From the NCBI GenBank assembly GCA_964345765.1, contig CAYFSJ010000003.1, forward strand, positions 1-64,000: a stretch of DNA of 64,000 bases, in the 5' to 3' direction. Position numbers and translations under genes: made by a program. This DNA comes from DUUI01 sp964345765. Its GTDB lineage: Bacteria; Bacillota_I; Bacilli_A; Erysipelotrichales; Erysipelotrichaceae. Positions 44,831 through 53,432 of this stretch are shown here, one piece after another. The stretch's first letter is position 1. Each line of letters opens with the position of its first letter. Below the pieces are notes generated by a model. The model was not told where the DNA came from, searched no databases, and saw only the letters and a list, made by a program, of their open reading frames with translations.

Positions 44831-45593
44831 AGATTGAATTTTTAACAAAACCAAATTCCTTCGTTTTTTCATCATTTTCCCAAGAGCCAACAAATGGTGC
44901 TCTAAGTTCCTTATCTCGATAGTAATCAAAGAAAGGTTGTGGCGCATCAAAAGGTTGATGAGGTCGAACATAACTGCTCATTAGGAAAAATGGTTTGTCA
45001 CGATCTCGATTTCTTAGAAAATTAATACTCTCTGTGGTTACCCAATTGGTAGGGTGCAATCTTTCTTCATATGGCCATGGACGCGCAATCCATGAATTTG
45101 GATCAATTCCAGTTTCACTGACATCTGCATCCATCCCCTTTTCATTCTTTAAGAAGCGTAGATAGTCATCATGAACATTTTGGTGAAGATAATATGGTAA
45201 TTCACTATTTCTATAATGAGATAGATGACCATCATGTAATTAAATATTGTTAAAGCCACAAGTTCTTCGCGGTGGATGTACATGTAGTTTACCAACCGCT
45301 TGAGTTTGATAACCTGCATCACTCAACAGTTGAGGTAACATATTCTCATAATCCCAAGCAATTCCTTCTTGGTAACCAACGCGTTTATTATGTTTGGCTT
45401 GTTTGCCAGTAAATAGAGTCACACGAGCTGGGATACAACTAGGGGTAGCACTATACATATGATTAAAGTTCACACCATTTTGTGCCAAAGTATCAAGATT
45501 AGGCGTTAACACATCTGGATGTCCTTTATAGGCGATGGCATCTCCTCTAAATTGGTCACACATAATCAAGACTAGGTTTGGTCGTTTATTCAT
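44820..45593 (-). pseudogene. Broken Cys-type sulfatase
   Basis: ATG 45593 with AAGGAGG opens a sulfatase: NLVLIMCDQFRGDA metal site, then PSCIPARVTLFTG, the CxPxR motif whose Cys becomes formylglycine. At 45240-45242 an in-frame TAA interrupts; the same frame then continues (LHDGHLSHYRNSE, then FFLMSSYVRPHQPFDAP) to about SIYGT, where it meets the permease remnant. So there is one nonsense mutation (probably from GAA) and a deletion that removed the C-terminal part. Original role: hydrolysis of sulfated sugars. Confidence 0.85.
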
Positions 45594-46212
45594 AAGCATC
45601 CTCCTTTGGTAAGATGATTTTTATTTCTTTCTGTAATTGATTTAAGTACGTAATCATAAAATCATGTCTTTCTTGAGCTAATTGTTTTCCTGTCTCTGTA
45701 AACATTAAATCCTTTATTTTTAATAGTTTATCATAGAAATGAAACAATATAGGGCGTGGTTGTCGATATTCTTCAAGCGATTTTACAGCTGAGTATTCTA
45801 AATCACGATTATATAATTGTTGTCCATACATCATCGCTCTAGCAATGCCAATAGCGCCAATTGAGTCTAATCGATCAGCATCAGAAACAATCTGTCCAAT
45901 CTTTGATAGTTTTGGTTGAGTAAAGCCTCCTTTAAAACCAAATTGTTTTAGGTCACTCAATAATAGTTCTTTATGCTCTAAGTTTAATGGTTCAACTAAT
46001 CTAAAGAAATCCTCATCCATATTATTTCCTTTATAGAACTTATCATCAAAGATGTCATGAAGATAAGCCATTATAATAACTAACTTTTGATCTTCTTTTT
46101 CAACCTCATTAATTGTGATTGCGTTCTCTACAACCCGTTCAATATGATCAAAATCATGACCAGCACCATAGGATGCGTAAATCTCTTTAATAGTAGCAAT
46201 CCATTCAGTCAT
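45586..46212 (-). CDS. HD-domain phosphohydrolase
   Basis: 208 residues with the HD motifs GHDFDHIERV, AYLHDIFDD and SDADRLDSIGAIG, as in the YedJ/YpgQ group. These act on nucleotides or similar phosphoesters; the substrate is unknown. ATG 46212 lies within the end of the upstream gene (8-bp overlap); a GTG at 46224 is an alternative. It overlaps the sulfatase start by 8 bp. Confidence 0.85.
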   Translation of the reverse strand: MTEWIATIKEIYASYGAGHDFDHIERVVENAITINEVEKEDQKLVIIMAYLHDIFDDKFYKGNNMDEDFFRLVEPLNLEHKELLLSDLKQFGFKGGFTQPKLSKIGQIVSDADRLDSIGAIGIARAMMYGQQLYNRDLEYSAVKSLEEYRQPRPILFHFYDKLLKIKDLMFTETGKQLAQERHDFMITYLNQLQKEIKIILPKEDAYE

Positions 46213-46732
46213 GATAGATTCCACTTATTTCATAGATAATCTTCTGCCAGATTAGGAATAAAGCAACGGCCGTAATGATACTACCTGTTTGATAGGTAAT
46301 GTATTTATAAGCGGCTAGTGTCGCAAGGACTTGTATCATCAACTTAATAAGCTTTAGCAGAAAGACTTCATAATGTAAGAAATTCTTTAAAATGTGAGGA
46401 TTAAAGAAATAATTAGCCAATGAAAATAAAACATCAAAAATAACAAAGACTTGAGCATTTAATAAGAGCACTTGTAACAATGTTGGTGGCCATCTAAAAA
46501 ATTGATAGACCCACATCGTTAAGAGGCCCATAACAATCGTCGCAAAGTAAGTAAGGATTACTCCTTTAATCATATTACCTGTTTTGATTTGACTATAGAT
46601 AAATGCGACAGGTAAAAGGACCACTGATATTAATAATATCGCAAGTGGTCTATTTACTAATAAAACAAAGGTTATAACACTTAACACTAATCCTGTAATA
46701 TTTAATAATACGAGTTTTTTATTCTTGAACAT
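46205..46732 (-). CDS. Unknown membrane protein
   Basis: Not recognised. 175 residues, five or six hydrophobic segments (about 7-25, 29-47, 54-76, 86-106, 121-141 and 147-170). No clear Shine-Dalgarno. Lies between the ptsI terminator and the HD-domain gene, overlapping the latter. Confidence 0.65.
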   Translation of the reverse strand: MFKNKKLVLLNITGLVLSVITFVLLVNRPLAILLISVVLLPVAFIYSQIKTGNMIKGVILTYFATIVMGLLTMWVYQFFRWPPTLLQVLLLNAQVFVIFDVLFSLANYFFNPHILKNFLHYEVFLLKLIKLMIQVLATLAAYKYITYQTGSIITAVALFLIWQKIIYEISGIYHD

Positions 46733-46736
46733 ATTC

Positions 46737-46764
46737 TTTAGAAAAGGTGTGAAATCACACCTTT
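46737..46764 (-). terminator. Terminator after ptsI
   Basis: A 9-bp perfect stem with 4-nt loop (46743-46751 with 46756-46764) followed by TTTTCTAAA on the minus strand. It contains the ptsI stop codon and lies only a few bases before the next ATG, so part of the transcript may read through. Confidence 0.7.
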
Positions 46765-48461
46765 GATACTGCCTCTTTAATTAATTCTAAGACTTCTTCT
46801 TCAGTAGCACACTTGAGTGCTTTTGAAGCTAAACCTTGCATATCGGTATAGTCTAAACTTTGTAACATCTTACGCGCAGGTAAGATAGAGGTCGCAGACA
46901 TAGAGAACTCATCCAAGCCAAGTCCTAATAAAACTGGAACAGCATTAGTTTCTCCTGCCATTTCGCCACACATTCCACACCATTTTCCTTCTGAATGGGC
47001 TCCATCAATAGCCATTTTAATTAAACGTAAGATAGATGGATGATATGGTTGATATAGGTAGGAAACTTGTTGATTCATACGATCAGCCGCCATAGTGTAT
47101 TGAATTAAATCATTGGTGCCAATTGAGAAGAAATCTGCTTCTTTAGCTAAGTTCTCAGCATTTAAAGCTGCCGCTGGAATCTCAATCATGATACCAACTT
47201 GATAATCATCCGATACATCAATTCCCTCATTGGTTAAGTTATTATGTTCTTCTAATAATAGTTCTTTTGCTTGTTTGAATTCATCAACAGTCGCCACCAT
47301 TGGGAACATAATCGCTAATTTACCATATGCACTCGCACGTAAGAGTGCACGTAACTGAACTCTAAAGATATCTGGACGGTCTAAACATAAACGAATCGCA
47401 CGATATCCTAAAAAAGGATTCATTTCATCTGGAAACTTCAAATAAGATAATTCTTTATCGCCCCCAATATCTAAAGTTCTAATAACAACTAATTTGTTAT
47501 CCATTGCCTCTAAGACAGCCTTGTAAGCTTCAAATTGTTCATCTTCACTAGGTAAGCTACTAGCATCCATATACAGGAATTCAGTGCGATATAGCCCTAC
47601 ACCATCGCCACCATTTTCTAAAACAGCATCGACATCTTTTGGTGTACCAATATTTCCTGATAATTCTACTTCATGACCATCGATGGTTCTAGATGGAGCA
47701 TCTTTGAGTTCTTTTAAAGACTCTCTATACTCAGCATATTCTTTTTCTTTTGTTTGATATAAAGCAATTTGTTCTTCAGTTGGTTTAAGCATGACATGCC
47801 CTTCTATGGCATCAAGGATAATCATTTCACCATGTTCTACTGATTCAAGTAAACCATTAATACCAACAACTGCTGGGATTTCTAATGAGCGCGCCATAAT
47901 TGCAGAGTGAGAGGTTCGACCTCCAATCTCTGTCGCAAATCCTTTAATGAATTGTCGATCTAATTGTGCGGTATCACTCGGTGTTAAGTCATGAGCCACT
48001 AAGACAACCTCTTCATTGATAAGGGATAAATCAGGAATTTCCACTCCCAATGTATGTGCCATTAAACGATACGTTACATCTTTAATGTCAGCCGCTCTTT
48101 CTCTAAAGTATTCATCATCCATACTCTCAAACATAGAAACGAAAGTATCTTTTACTTGTTGGACAGCTGCACTAGCACTCTGACCAGACTCAATTAACCC
48201 TTTAATTTGGTCATGTAGCTCTGGGTCATTAGTAACAGCTAGATGAGCATCAAAAATAGCCAGTTCATCATCTGATAAACGGCCTTGTGCTTTATCTTTA
48301 ACAGCCTCTATATCTCTTTGAGTTTTTTGTAATGATTCTTCAAAATTCTTTAATTCTTCTTCTTGACTTGAAACATCATGATTTACTTCAAGCTCTAATT
48401 TTTGTAGTTTATAAACTTTACTAGTTGCTACACCAGCCGAAGCAGCGATTCCTTTTAACAT
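46755..48461 (-). CDS. ptsI: Phosphoenolpyruvate-protein phosphotransferase (PTS enzyme I)
   Basis: Starts the PTS cascade by taking phosphate from PEP onto a histidine and passing it to HPr. 568 residues with the active-site GGRTSHSAIMARS, the PEP-binding GDGVGLYRTEFLYM, and the C-terminal NDLIQY and CGEMAG motifs. GGAGG lies before the ATG. ptsH is not adjacent, which is less common in Bacillota. Confidence 0.97.
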   Translation of the reverse strand: MLKGIAASAGVATSKVYKLQKLELEVNHDVSSQEEELKNFEESLQKTQRDIEAVKDKAQGRLSDDELAIFDAHLAVTNDPELHDQIKGLIESGQSASAAVQQVKDTFVSMFESMDDEYFRERAADIKDVTYRLMAHTLGVEIPDLSLINEEVVLVAHDLTPSDTAQLDRQFIKGFATEIGGRTSHSAIMARSLEIPAVVGINGLLESVEHGEMIILDAIEGHVMLKPTEEQIALYQTKEKEYAEYRESLKELKDAPSRTIDGHEVELSGNIGTPKDVDAVLENGGDGVGLYRTEFLYMDASSLPSEDEQFEAYKAVLEAMDNKLVVIRTLDIGGDKELSYLKFPDEMNPFLGYRAIRLCLDRPDIFRVQLRALLRASAYGKLAIMFPMVATVDEFKQAKELLLEEHNNLTNEGIDVSDDYQVGIMIEIPAAALNAENLAKEADFFSIGTNDLIQYTMAADRMNQQVSYLYQPYHPSILRLIKMAIDGAHSEGKWCGMCGEMAGETNAVPVLLGLGLDEFSMSATSILPARKMLQSLDYTDMQGLASKALKCATEEEVLELIKEAVSKV

Positions 48462-48485
48462 ATGATTTCCTCCAGTGTTAAGTAA

Positions 48486-48514
48486 ATTATATCATTTTCT
48501 ATAACCCTAAACAA
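48486..48514 (-). promoter_or_regulatory. SigA promoter of ptsI
   Basis: Minus strand TTGTTT (48514-48509), 17-nt spacer, extended -10 TGA-TATAAT (48491-48486). It overlaps the 3' end of the preceding gene. Confidence 0.75.
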
Positions 48515-48771
48515 TTGAGGAAAGCATTCATCGCTTCACTTTTAAGACGATAGTATGTGCTGCGTGAATAAAACTCTAAATACCAATTTTTATCCTGTTT
48601 TTTAATGAAGTCATTCGTAATAATTTGTCTTTGTTCAACACTCAAGCGATCAAGTGATACTTGAATTTGTTGATATAGTAATGATTCTCCCTCTTGAATG
48701 ATCCATTGTCGATTACGAAAGGATAAATTGATTAAATACTGAATAATCTGACACTTATCTTTATATTCCAT
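48499..48771 (-). CDS. Small helix-turn-helix protein (sigma-region-4/ArpU-like)
   Basis: 90 residues. The C-terminal FYSRSTYYRLKSEAMNAFL looks like the recognition helix of ArpU or MG284/MPN403-type small proteins, with a helical N-terminal part. Probably DNA-binding, targets unknown. A TATATA lies six bases before the ATG and no Shine-Dalgarno is present, so this may be another leaderless gene. Situated just after the opp operon terminator. Confidence 0.65.
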   Translation of the reverse strand: MEYKDKCQIIQYLINLSFRNRQWIIQEGESLLYQQIQVSLDRLSVEQRQIITNDFIKKQDKNWYLEFYSRSTYYRLKSEAMNAFLNCLGL

Positions 48772-48803
48772 AAGTGTTATATACCTTACGGATGCTTGCT
48801 CCT

Positions 48804-48831
48804 AAAAAAACCCTCCAAAATTGGAAGGTTT
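48804..48831 (-). terminator. Terminator of the opp operon
   Basis: A 9-bp stem with one U-G (48808-48816 with 48823-48831), 6-nt loop, then seven T on the minus strand. Confidence 0.85.
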
Positions 48832-49030
48832 ATAACAGAAATATAATTAAGATAATTAAACTCCAAGCAGCTAATAAAACTAACAAAACACCTGGTAACA
48901 ATGTTTTTAGCGCATGCCAGATTAATTGTCTTTCCTCTTGTTTTGAAAGATTTAAATCTTGGACTTTACGTCTCATCTCATTGTATTCTTCTTCAGTATA
49001 TTTTTCTTCAGGTCTTCTAAATAATTTCAT
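48830..49030 (-). CDS. 66-residue membrane-anchored protein at the end of opp
   Basis: Not recognised. A highly charged N-terminal region of about 40 residues (RRPEEKYTEEEYNEMRRKV) followed by one C-terminal TM helix rich in Leu/Ile. It overlaps the oppF stop by 14 bp, so it is translated with oppF and shares the operon terminator. A role in assembling or regulating the transporter is a guess from position. Confidence 0.65.
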   Translation of the reverse strand: MKLFRRPEEKYTEEEYNEMRRKVQDLNLSKQEERQLIWHALKTLLPGVLLVLLAAWSLIILIIFLL

Positions 49031-50570
49031 CTAGCTTACTATGTAAATGACAAGCCACGAAGTGTCCAGGATTAACTTCCTCTAAGACCGGTTCTACATC
49101 GAAACATTGGTCAAAGGCATAACGACAACGTGTATTGAATTTACATCCCTTAGGTGGACGTACCGCTGATGGAATGTCTCCCTCAAGGATTTGTAGTTCA
49201 TGTTTTTTACCATCAACATCTGTACGCGGAATCGCTTGTAACAGCGCTTGAGTATACGGGTGTAATGGATCTTCAAAGATATTCTCAGATTCTGTCAATT
49301 CAACAATATGACCTAAATACATTACCGCAACACGATCAGAAATATATTTTACAACTGACAGGTCATGGGTAATAAATAGATACGTTAAATTAAACTCTTC
49401 TTTTAAGTCTTGAAGTAGGTTAATAATTTGAGATTGAATCGATACGTCAAGCGCAGAGACGGCCTCATCACAGACGATAAACTTAGGTCTAAGTGCTAAT
49501 GATCTAGCAATCCCAATTCTTTGTCTTTGTCCACCAGAGAATTGGTGTGGATAACGATGAATGAAATATGGAGCTAATCCACATTCACTCATAATATCTT
49601 GAATGTATTCTTGGTAACCAGGAGATTTCGCTGATTCAAACAATCCGTGAGCAATAATACCCTCACCAATAATTTGACCAACCGTCATTCTTGGATTTAA
49701 AGAAGAGAATGGATCTTGGAAAATAAACTGTAAGTCACGACGCAAACTACGCATTTCATGAGCATCAAGTTTAGATAAGTCAATACCCTCATTCTTAATT
49801 GCTTCAAATTCATCAAAACGGTCATTAGAACGAACGCTATCTCTTAAAGCTTCAACATCTCGCTCACGATTAGCAACTTCTTTCTCTAAGTCTAAACGTT
49901 TAACATTTAATTCATCAATCTTTTTATCGATTTGAGCTAATTTCTTTTCAAACTTAGGATTTGTTTTAGAGGTTTCTTGTTCTTGAATTTGACGATTCAC
50001 ATTCGCCAATTCAACTTGTTTGTTATAAAGAGCTAATAAAGCATTTGAGACTTCTTTTAAATCACGATGAGTAACTAATCCACCCGCAATTCTAAAGATA
50101 TTACGATATTTGTTATTAACATCTCTCTCTTTAACAACTACCTTAGATACCGCTTGTGCCATATCCATTTCAGTTGTTTTAGTAGCCGCTTCATCTCTTA
50201 GAGCAATCAGCTCTTCTTCAGCCTTTAAATACTCAGGGAATTGACGAGGAAGTGACTGCATCACCTCTTTAGCATAACGAGGCGCAATTTCCGCTAATGT
50301 ATTCCCATAGTATAAAGTAGAACCAGCCGTTTGTTCATATAATTGAACAATGGTACGACCTAAAGTAGATTTACCACAACCGGACTCACCAACAAGACCT
50401 AAGGTCTCACCTTTATAAATTTGTAACGAAACGTTATCATTAGCATGAACATACTCTTGAGTACGAGCGAAAATTGATTTTTTCTTAATAGGGAAATATT
50501 TCTTTAAATTTCGAATCGAAATTAAGACAGGTCGATCACTATTCGACGGCTGTTGGGTCAAAATGCTCAT
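49017..50570 (-). CDS. oppF: Oligopeptide ABC transporter ATPase OppF with a ~170-residue helical insertion
   Basis: One of two ATPases of the peptide importer. 517 residues against a usual 310-330. Walker A GESGCGKST at 61-69, signature FSGGQRQR at 344-351, Walker B FIVCDEA at 365-371, and the Opp C-terminal Fe-S-like cysteines (CKFNTRC, C near the end). Between Walker A and the Q-loop (FIFQDPFSSLNP, 282-293) about residues 96-265 are an extra charged helical block. Start 50570 overlaps oppD by 32 bp; the 20 codons before it are not needed. Confidence 0.93.
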   Translation of the reverse strand: MSILTQQPSNSDRPVLISIRNLKKYFPIKKKSIFARTQEYVHANDNVSLQIYKGETLGLVGESGCGKSTLGRTIVQLYEQTAGSTLYYGNTLAEIAPRYAKEVMQSLPRQFPEYLKAEEELIALRDEAATKTTEMDMAQAVSKVVVKERDVNNKYRNIFRIAGGLVTHRDLKEVSNALLALYNKQVELANVNRQIQEQETSKTNPKFEKKLAQIDKKIDELNVKRLDLEKEVANRERDVEALRDSVRSNDRFDEFEAIKNEGIDLSKLDAHEMRSLRRDLQFIFQDPFSSLNPRMTVGQIIGEGIIAHGLFESAKSPGYQEYIQDIMSECGLAPYFIHRYPHQFSGGQRQRIGIARSLALRPKFIVCDEAVSALDVSIQSQIINLLQDLKEEFNLTYLFITHDLSVVKYISDRVAVMYLGHIVELTESENIFEDPLHPYTQALLQAIPRTDVDGKKHELQILEGDIPSAVRPPKGCKFNTRCRYAFDQCFDVEPVLEEVNPGHFVACHLHSKLDEII

Positions 50571-51558
50571 TAACAGTACGCTCTCCTTTCTTAGGATAGT
50601 AGCAACGAATTTGTTGGAACTCATTGACATACTCTAATTCTGGCATAGTTTCACGACATTTATCGGTTGCGTATTTACAGCGATCCGCAAAACGGCATCC
50701 TTTTGGAAGATTTAATGGGTGTGGTACTGCACCTGGAATCGCATCTAACCGCTCACCACGAACCGAAGTTAAACTTGGAATGGATTGTAGTAATCCCTCA
50801 GTATATGGGTGTTGATATTCACTCTTGTTAGCAAAGATGAAATCAACTGGCGCCTTCTCAACCACTTGTCCACAATACATAACCGCAACATCATCCGCCA
50901 TTTGGTTAATAACCCCTAAGTCATGGGTAATAAATAAAATTGATGTTCCAGTTGAATCCTTTAAGTCATTCATCAACTTAAGAATTTGGGCTTGGATGGT
51001 AACATCTAAAGCCGTTGTAGGCTCATCGGCAATCAACAGCTTAGGACGACAAGCTAATGCCATCGCAATCATAACACGTTGGTTCATCCCCCCAGAGAGC
51101 TCAAACGGATATTGTTTAACCACTACTTCTGGGTTAGGAATCTTAACCATCGACAGTAACTCAACAGAACGTTGTGCTGCTTGCTTCTTATCCATATCTT
51201 GGTGAAGCATCAAAACTTCAGAAAGTTGACGCTCAACCGTAAAGACTGGGTTTAATGAAGTCATCGGTTCTTGGAAAATAATCGAAATATCATTCCCACG
51301 AATAGACTGTAATTCCTTATCTGATTTAGTAGAAATCACTTCACCATCAAAGATAATTTCTCCTTCATGAATCTTTTGGTTATGTTCAAACAGTTTTAAG
51401 ATACTCATTGCTGTTTGAGATTTACCAGAACCAGATTCACCAACAACTCCCAAAGTCTTACCAGCCTCAACCGATAATGTGACTCCATCGACAGCCTTAA
51501 TTAAACCACGGCGAGTTGTAAAATATGTATGTAAATTATTAACTTCTAATAAAGGCAT
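50539..51558 (-). CDS. oppD: Oligopeptide ABC transporter ATPase OppD
   Basis: Partner ATPase to OppF. 339 residues of ordinary length: Walker A GESGSGKSQ, Q-loop IIFQEPMTSLNP, signature LSGGMNQRV, Walker B LLIADEPTTALD, and the cysteine-containing C-terminal Opp tail (CRFADRCKYATDKC). Follows oppC by 10 bp. No insertion, unlike OppF. Confidence 0.97.
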   Translation of the reverse strand: MPLLEVNNLHTYFTTRRGLIKAVDGVTLSVEAGKTLGVVGESGSGKSQTAMSILKLFEHNQKIHEGEIIFDGEVISTKSDKELQSIRGNDISIIFQEPMTSLNPVFTVERQLSEVLMLHQDMDKKQAAQRSVELLSMVKIPNPEVVVKQYPFELSGGMNQRVMIAMALACRPKLLIADEPTTALDVTIQAQILKLMNDLKDSTGTSILFITHDLGVINQMADDVAVMYCGQVVEKAPVDFIFANKSEYQHPYTEGLLQSIPSLTSVRGERLDAIPGAVPHPLNLPKGCRFADRCKYATDKCRETMPELEYVNEFQQIRCYYPKKGERTVNEHFDPTAVE

Positions 51559-51568
51559 AATTTACCTC

Positions 51569-53422
51569 CTATTTCTCACTTGATTTTGGATCGAGGGCAT
51601 CTCGTAGACCATCACCAATAATGTTAATTGATAAGGCTGTTAAGAAAACCATAAATCCTGGGAATACCCATCTCCACCAATACTCTTCAATAACCGTAAC
51701 TGATTGAGCATCTGTTAACATGTTACCCCAAGACGGGAATGGATATTGGACACCGAAGCCTAAGAACGATAAGCCGGCCTCAATTAATAATGAACTCGCA
51801 TAACCTAAAGTGACTTGAACAATCACGATATTTAATACGTTTGGTAATATATGTCTTAAAACAATGTTTCTCTCACGAATACCAAGTGCTTTAGCAGCAA
51901 GAACAAAGTCTTTCTCACGCTCTTGTAAGATTTGTCCACGAACTAAACGAGAGATTCCAGGCCATCCTGTAAACCCTAAAATTAACATAATCATGATCAT
52001 TCGAGTTGTCGCAGGGTATCCAGGCGGTAACATCGCAGAAAGCGTAATAACTAAAGGATAGAATGGGAACGAACCAATAATCTCACCTATACGTTGAATC
52101 AAGTTATCAACACGACCACCATAGAACCCCGAGATCATCCCTAGGATTGAACCTAAAGTAACTTGGATAATAACCGCAATTGCACCGATAGTTAACGAAA
52201 TACGTCCACCATGTAATAAACGAACAAATAAGTCACGACCACGCTCATCAGCCCCTAATGGGAATCCATTATGACCCCAAGCTTCAACTTGATCATCCTC
52301 AGTGGTTGCGTATGTTTGGAAGAAGTTAGCAAAGATTTCTTTACCATTGGAGATGTTAGGTGTTTTAGTTTGACCATATTCATTGTCACCCCAAGTAACC
52401 ACAGAACCATCTTCTAATAAAGCAACCATGTGCTCACGACCACCATCAATCTTAACAACTTTTGATTCAAACTCAGGTATATTCATCGTTGGATTTAAAC
52501 TGTATCCCCAACCAACAATTTCACCCTCAGGTGTTAAACCAAATGCATTACGATAAGTAATCGCAATATCCGTAAATTCCATTGCTCTAATTTCATCAGT
52601 TAAAGAAGATTGGTGAATATTACCACTAATACCAAAGTTACGAACTGAGCCATCTTCTAATAAGACGATAACCGATTGAGTCGATAATTCGAAATCAGCA
52701 ATATTACCTTGTACATCAGAAGGAACACGGTTCATACGGTTGTTTTCAACCGCACCCCAAATAACTAAGTTTCCATTTTCAGTTAGAGCAGCAGACATTA
52801 AGTCAGCAGCCTCAATTTTTATAATTTTTTCATTTTGAAGAATTAATCCAGGATTATCTTTTGTCAATGATTCTGGACATCCACCAGGAGGACAAGTTCC
52901 TCTATGGCCATCTTTGTTTTCAATTAATTCTTGAATACTAGTTTGACCAAAGAAGTTATGGCCCCAACCAAAGATTTCATTCCTATCATTTAAAACAATA
53001 ACGTGTCTATCACCAGCAGCAATATCAACGATTGTTTCATTTTCTAAACGATCTAATACTTCTTGTGGAGGATTTAAAACATCATTATAGTCAACACCCC
53101 ACATATAAACATCCCCTTCTGTATCAAGCGCTACAGAGAAAGTAATCCCTGTTGAAATCTTTTTGATTTCTTTACCATTTAATTCAGATGGAAAGTTTAG
53201 ATAACCAAAACCAGGTTTAATATTTCTTAAAACTGTTTGGTCATAATATGGATCATATTTCGTCATTGAAGATCCAATAAAGACAAATAGAAAGATCGAT
53301 ACAAAAACAACTAGTCCAGCAATTGCTAATTTATTTCTAAAAAAGTTTTTGAAAGCAGCCTGCATCGGCGTATCAAATTTTTCTAAAGCTTCTGTGTTAT
53401 TAATAATTTTTTCTTTAGCCAT
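51569..53422 (-). CDS. oppC: Oligopeptide ABC permease OppC carrying a seven-repeat RCC1-type beta-propeller
   Basis: Channel half of the peptide importer, 617 residues versus about 300 for normal OppC. TM1 at about 31-53 is followed, before the usual GADERGRDLF motif (391-400), by some 300 extra residues. These hold seven repeats ending in xWG or xFG at about 110, 155, 224, 265, 307, 346 and 384, each preceded by a pattern like I-x-x-G-x-x-H-x-(V/A)-x-L-x-(D/E)-x-G, the RCC1 signature. The normal five TM helices with the EAA loop (AAKALGIRERNIVLRH) follow. The insertion lies outside the membrane. ATG 53422 has AGGAGG 6 nt upstream. Residue numbers are within one of the chosen start. Confidence 0.93.
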   Translation of the reverse strand: MAKEKIINNTEALEKFDTPMQAAFKNFFRNKLAIAGLVVFVSIFLFVFIGSSMTKYDPYYDQTVLRNIKPGFGYLNFPSELNGKEIKKISTGITFSVALDTEGDVYMWGVDYNDVLNPPQEVLDRLENETIVDIAAGDRHVIVLNDRNEIFGWGHNFFGQTSIQELIENKDGHRGTCPPGGCPESLTKDNPGLILQNEKIIKIEAADLMSAALTENGNLVIWGAVENNRMNRVPSDVQGNIADFELSTQSVIVLLEDGSVRNFGISGNIHQSSLTDEIRAMEFTDIAITYRNAFGLTPEGEIVGWGYSLNPTMNIPEFESKVVKIDGGREHMVALLEDGSVVTWGDNEYGQTKTPNISNGKEIFANFFQTYATTEDDQVEAWGHNGFPLGADERGRDLFVRLLHGGRISLTIGAIAVIIQVTLGSILGMISGFYGGRVDNLIQRIGEIIGSFPFYPLVITLSAMLPPGYPATTRMIMIMLILGFTGWPGISRLVRGQILQEREKDFVLAAKALGIRERNIVLRHILPNVLNIVIVQVTLGYASSLLIEAGLSFLGFGVQYPFPSWGNMLTDAQSVTVIEEYWWRWVFPGFMVFLTALSINIIGDGLRDALDPKSSEK

Positions 53423-53432
53423 CATACGCCTC

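Noticed and set aside
45134..45242. Frameshift between the two sulfatase parts
   Set aside because: The two parts are in the same frame (distance is a multiple of three), so the break is a nonsense codon, not a frameshift.
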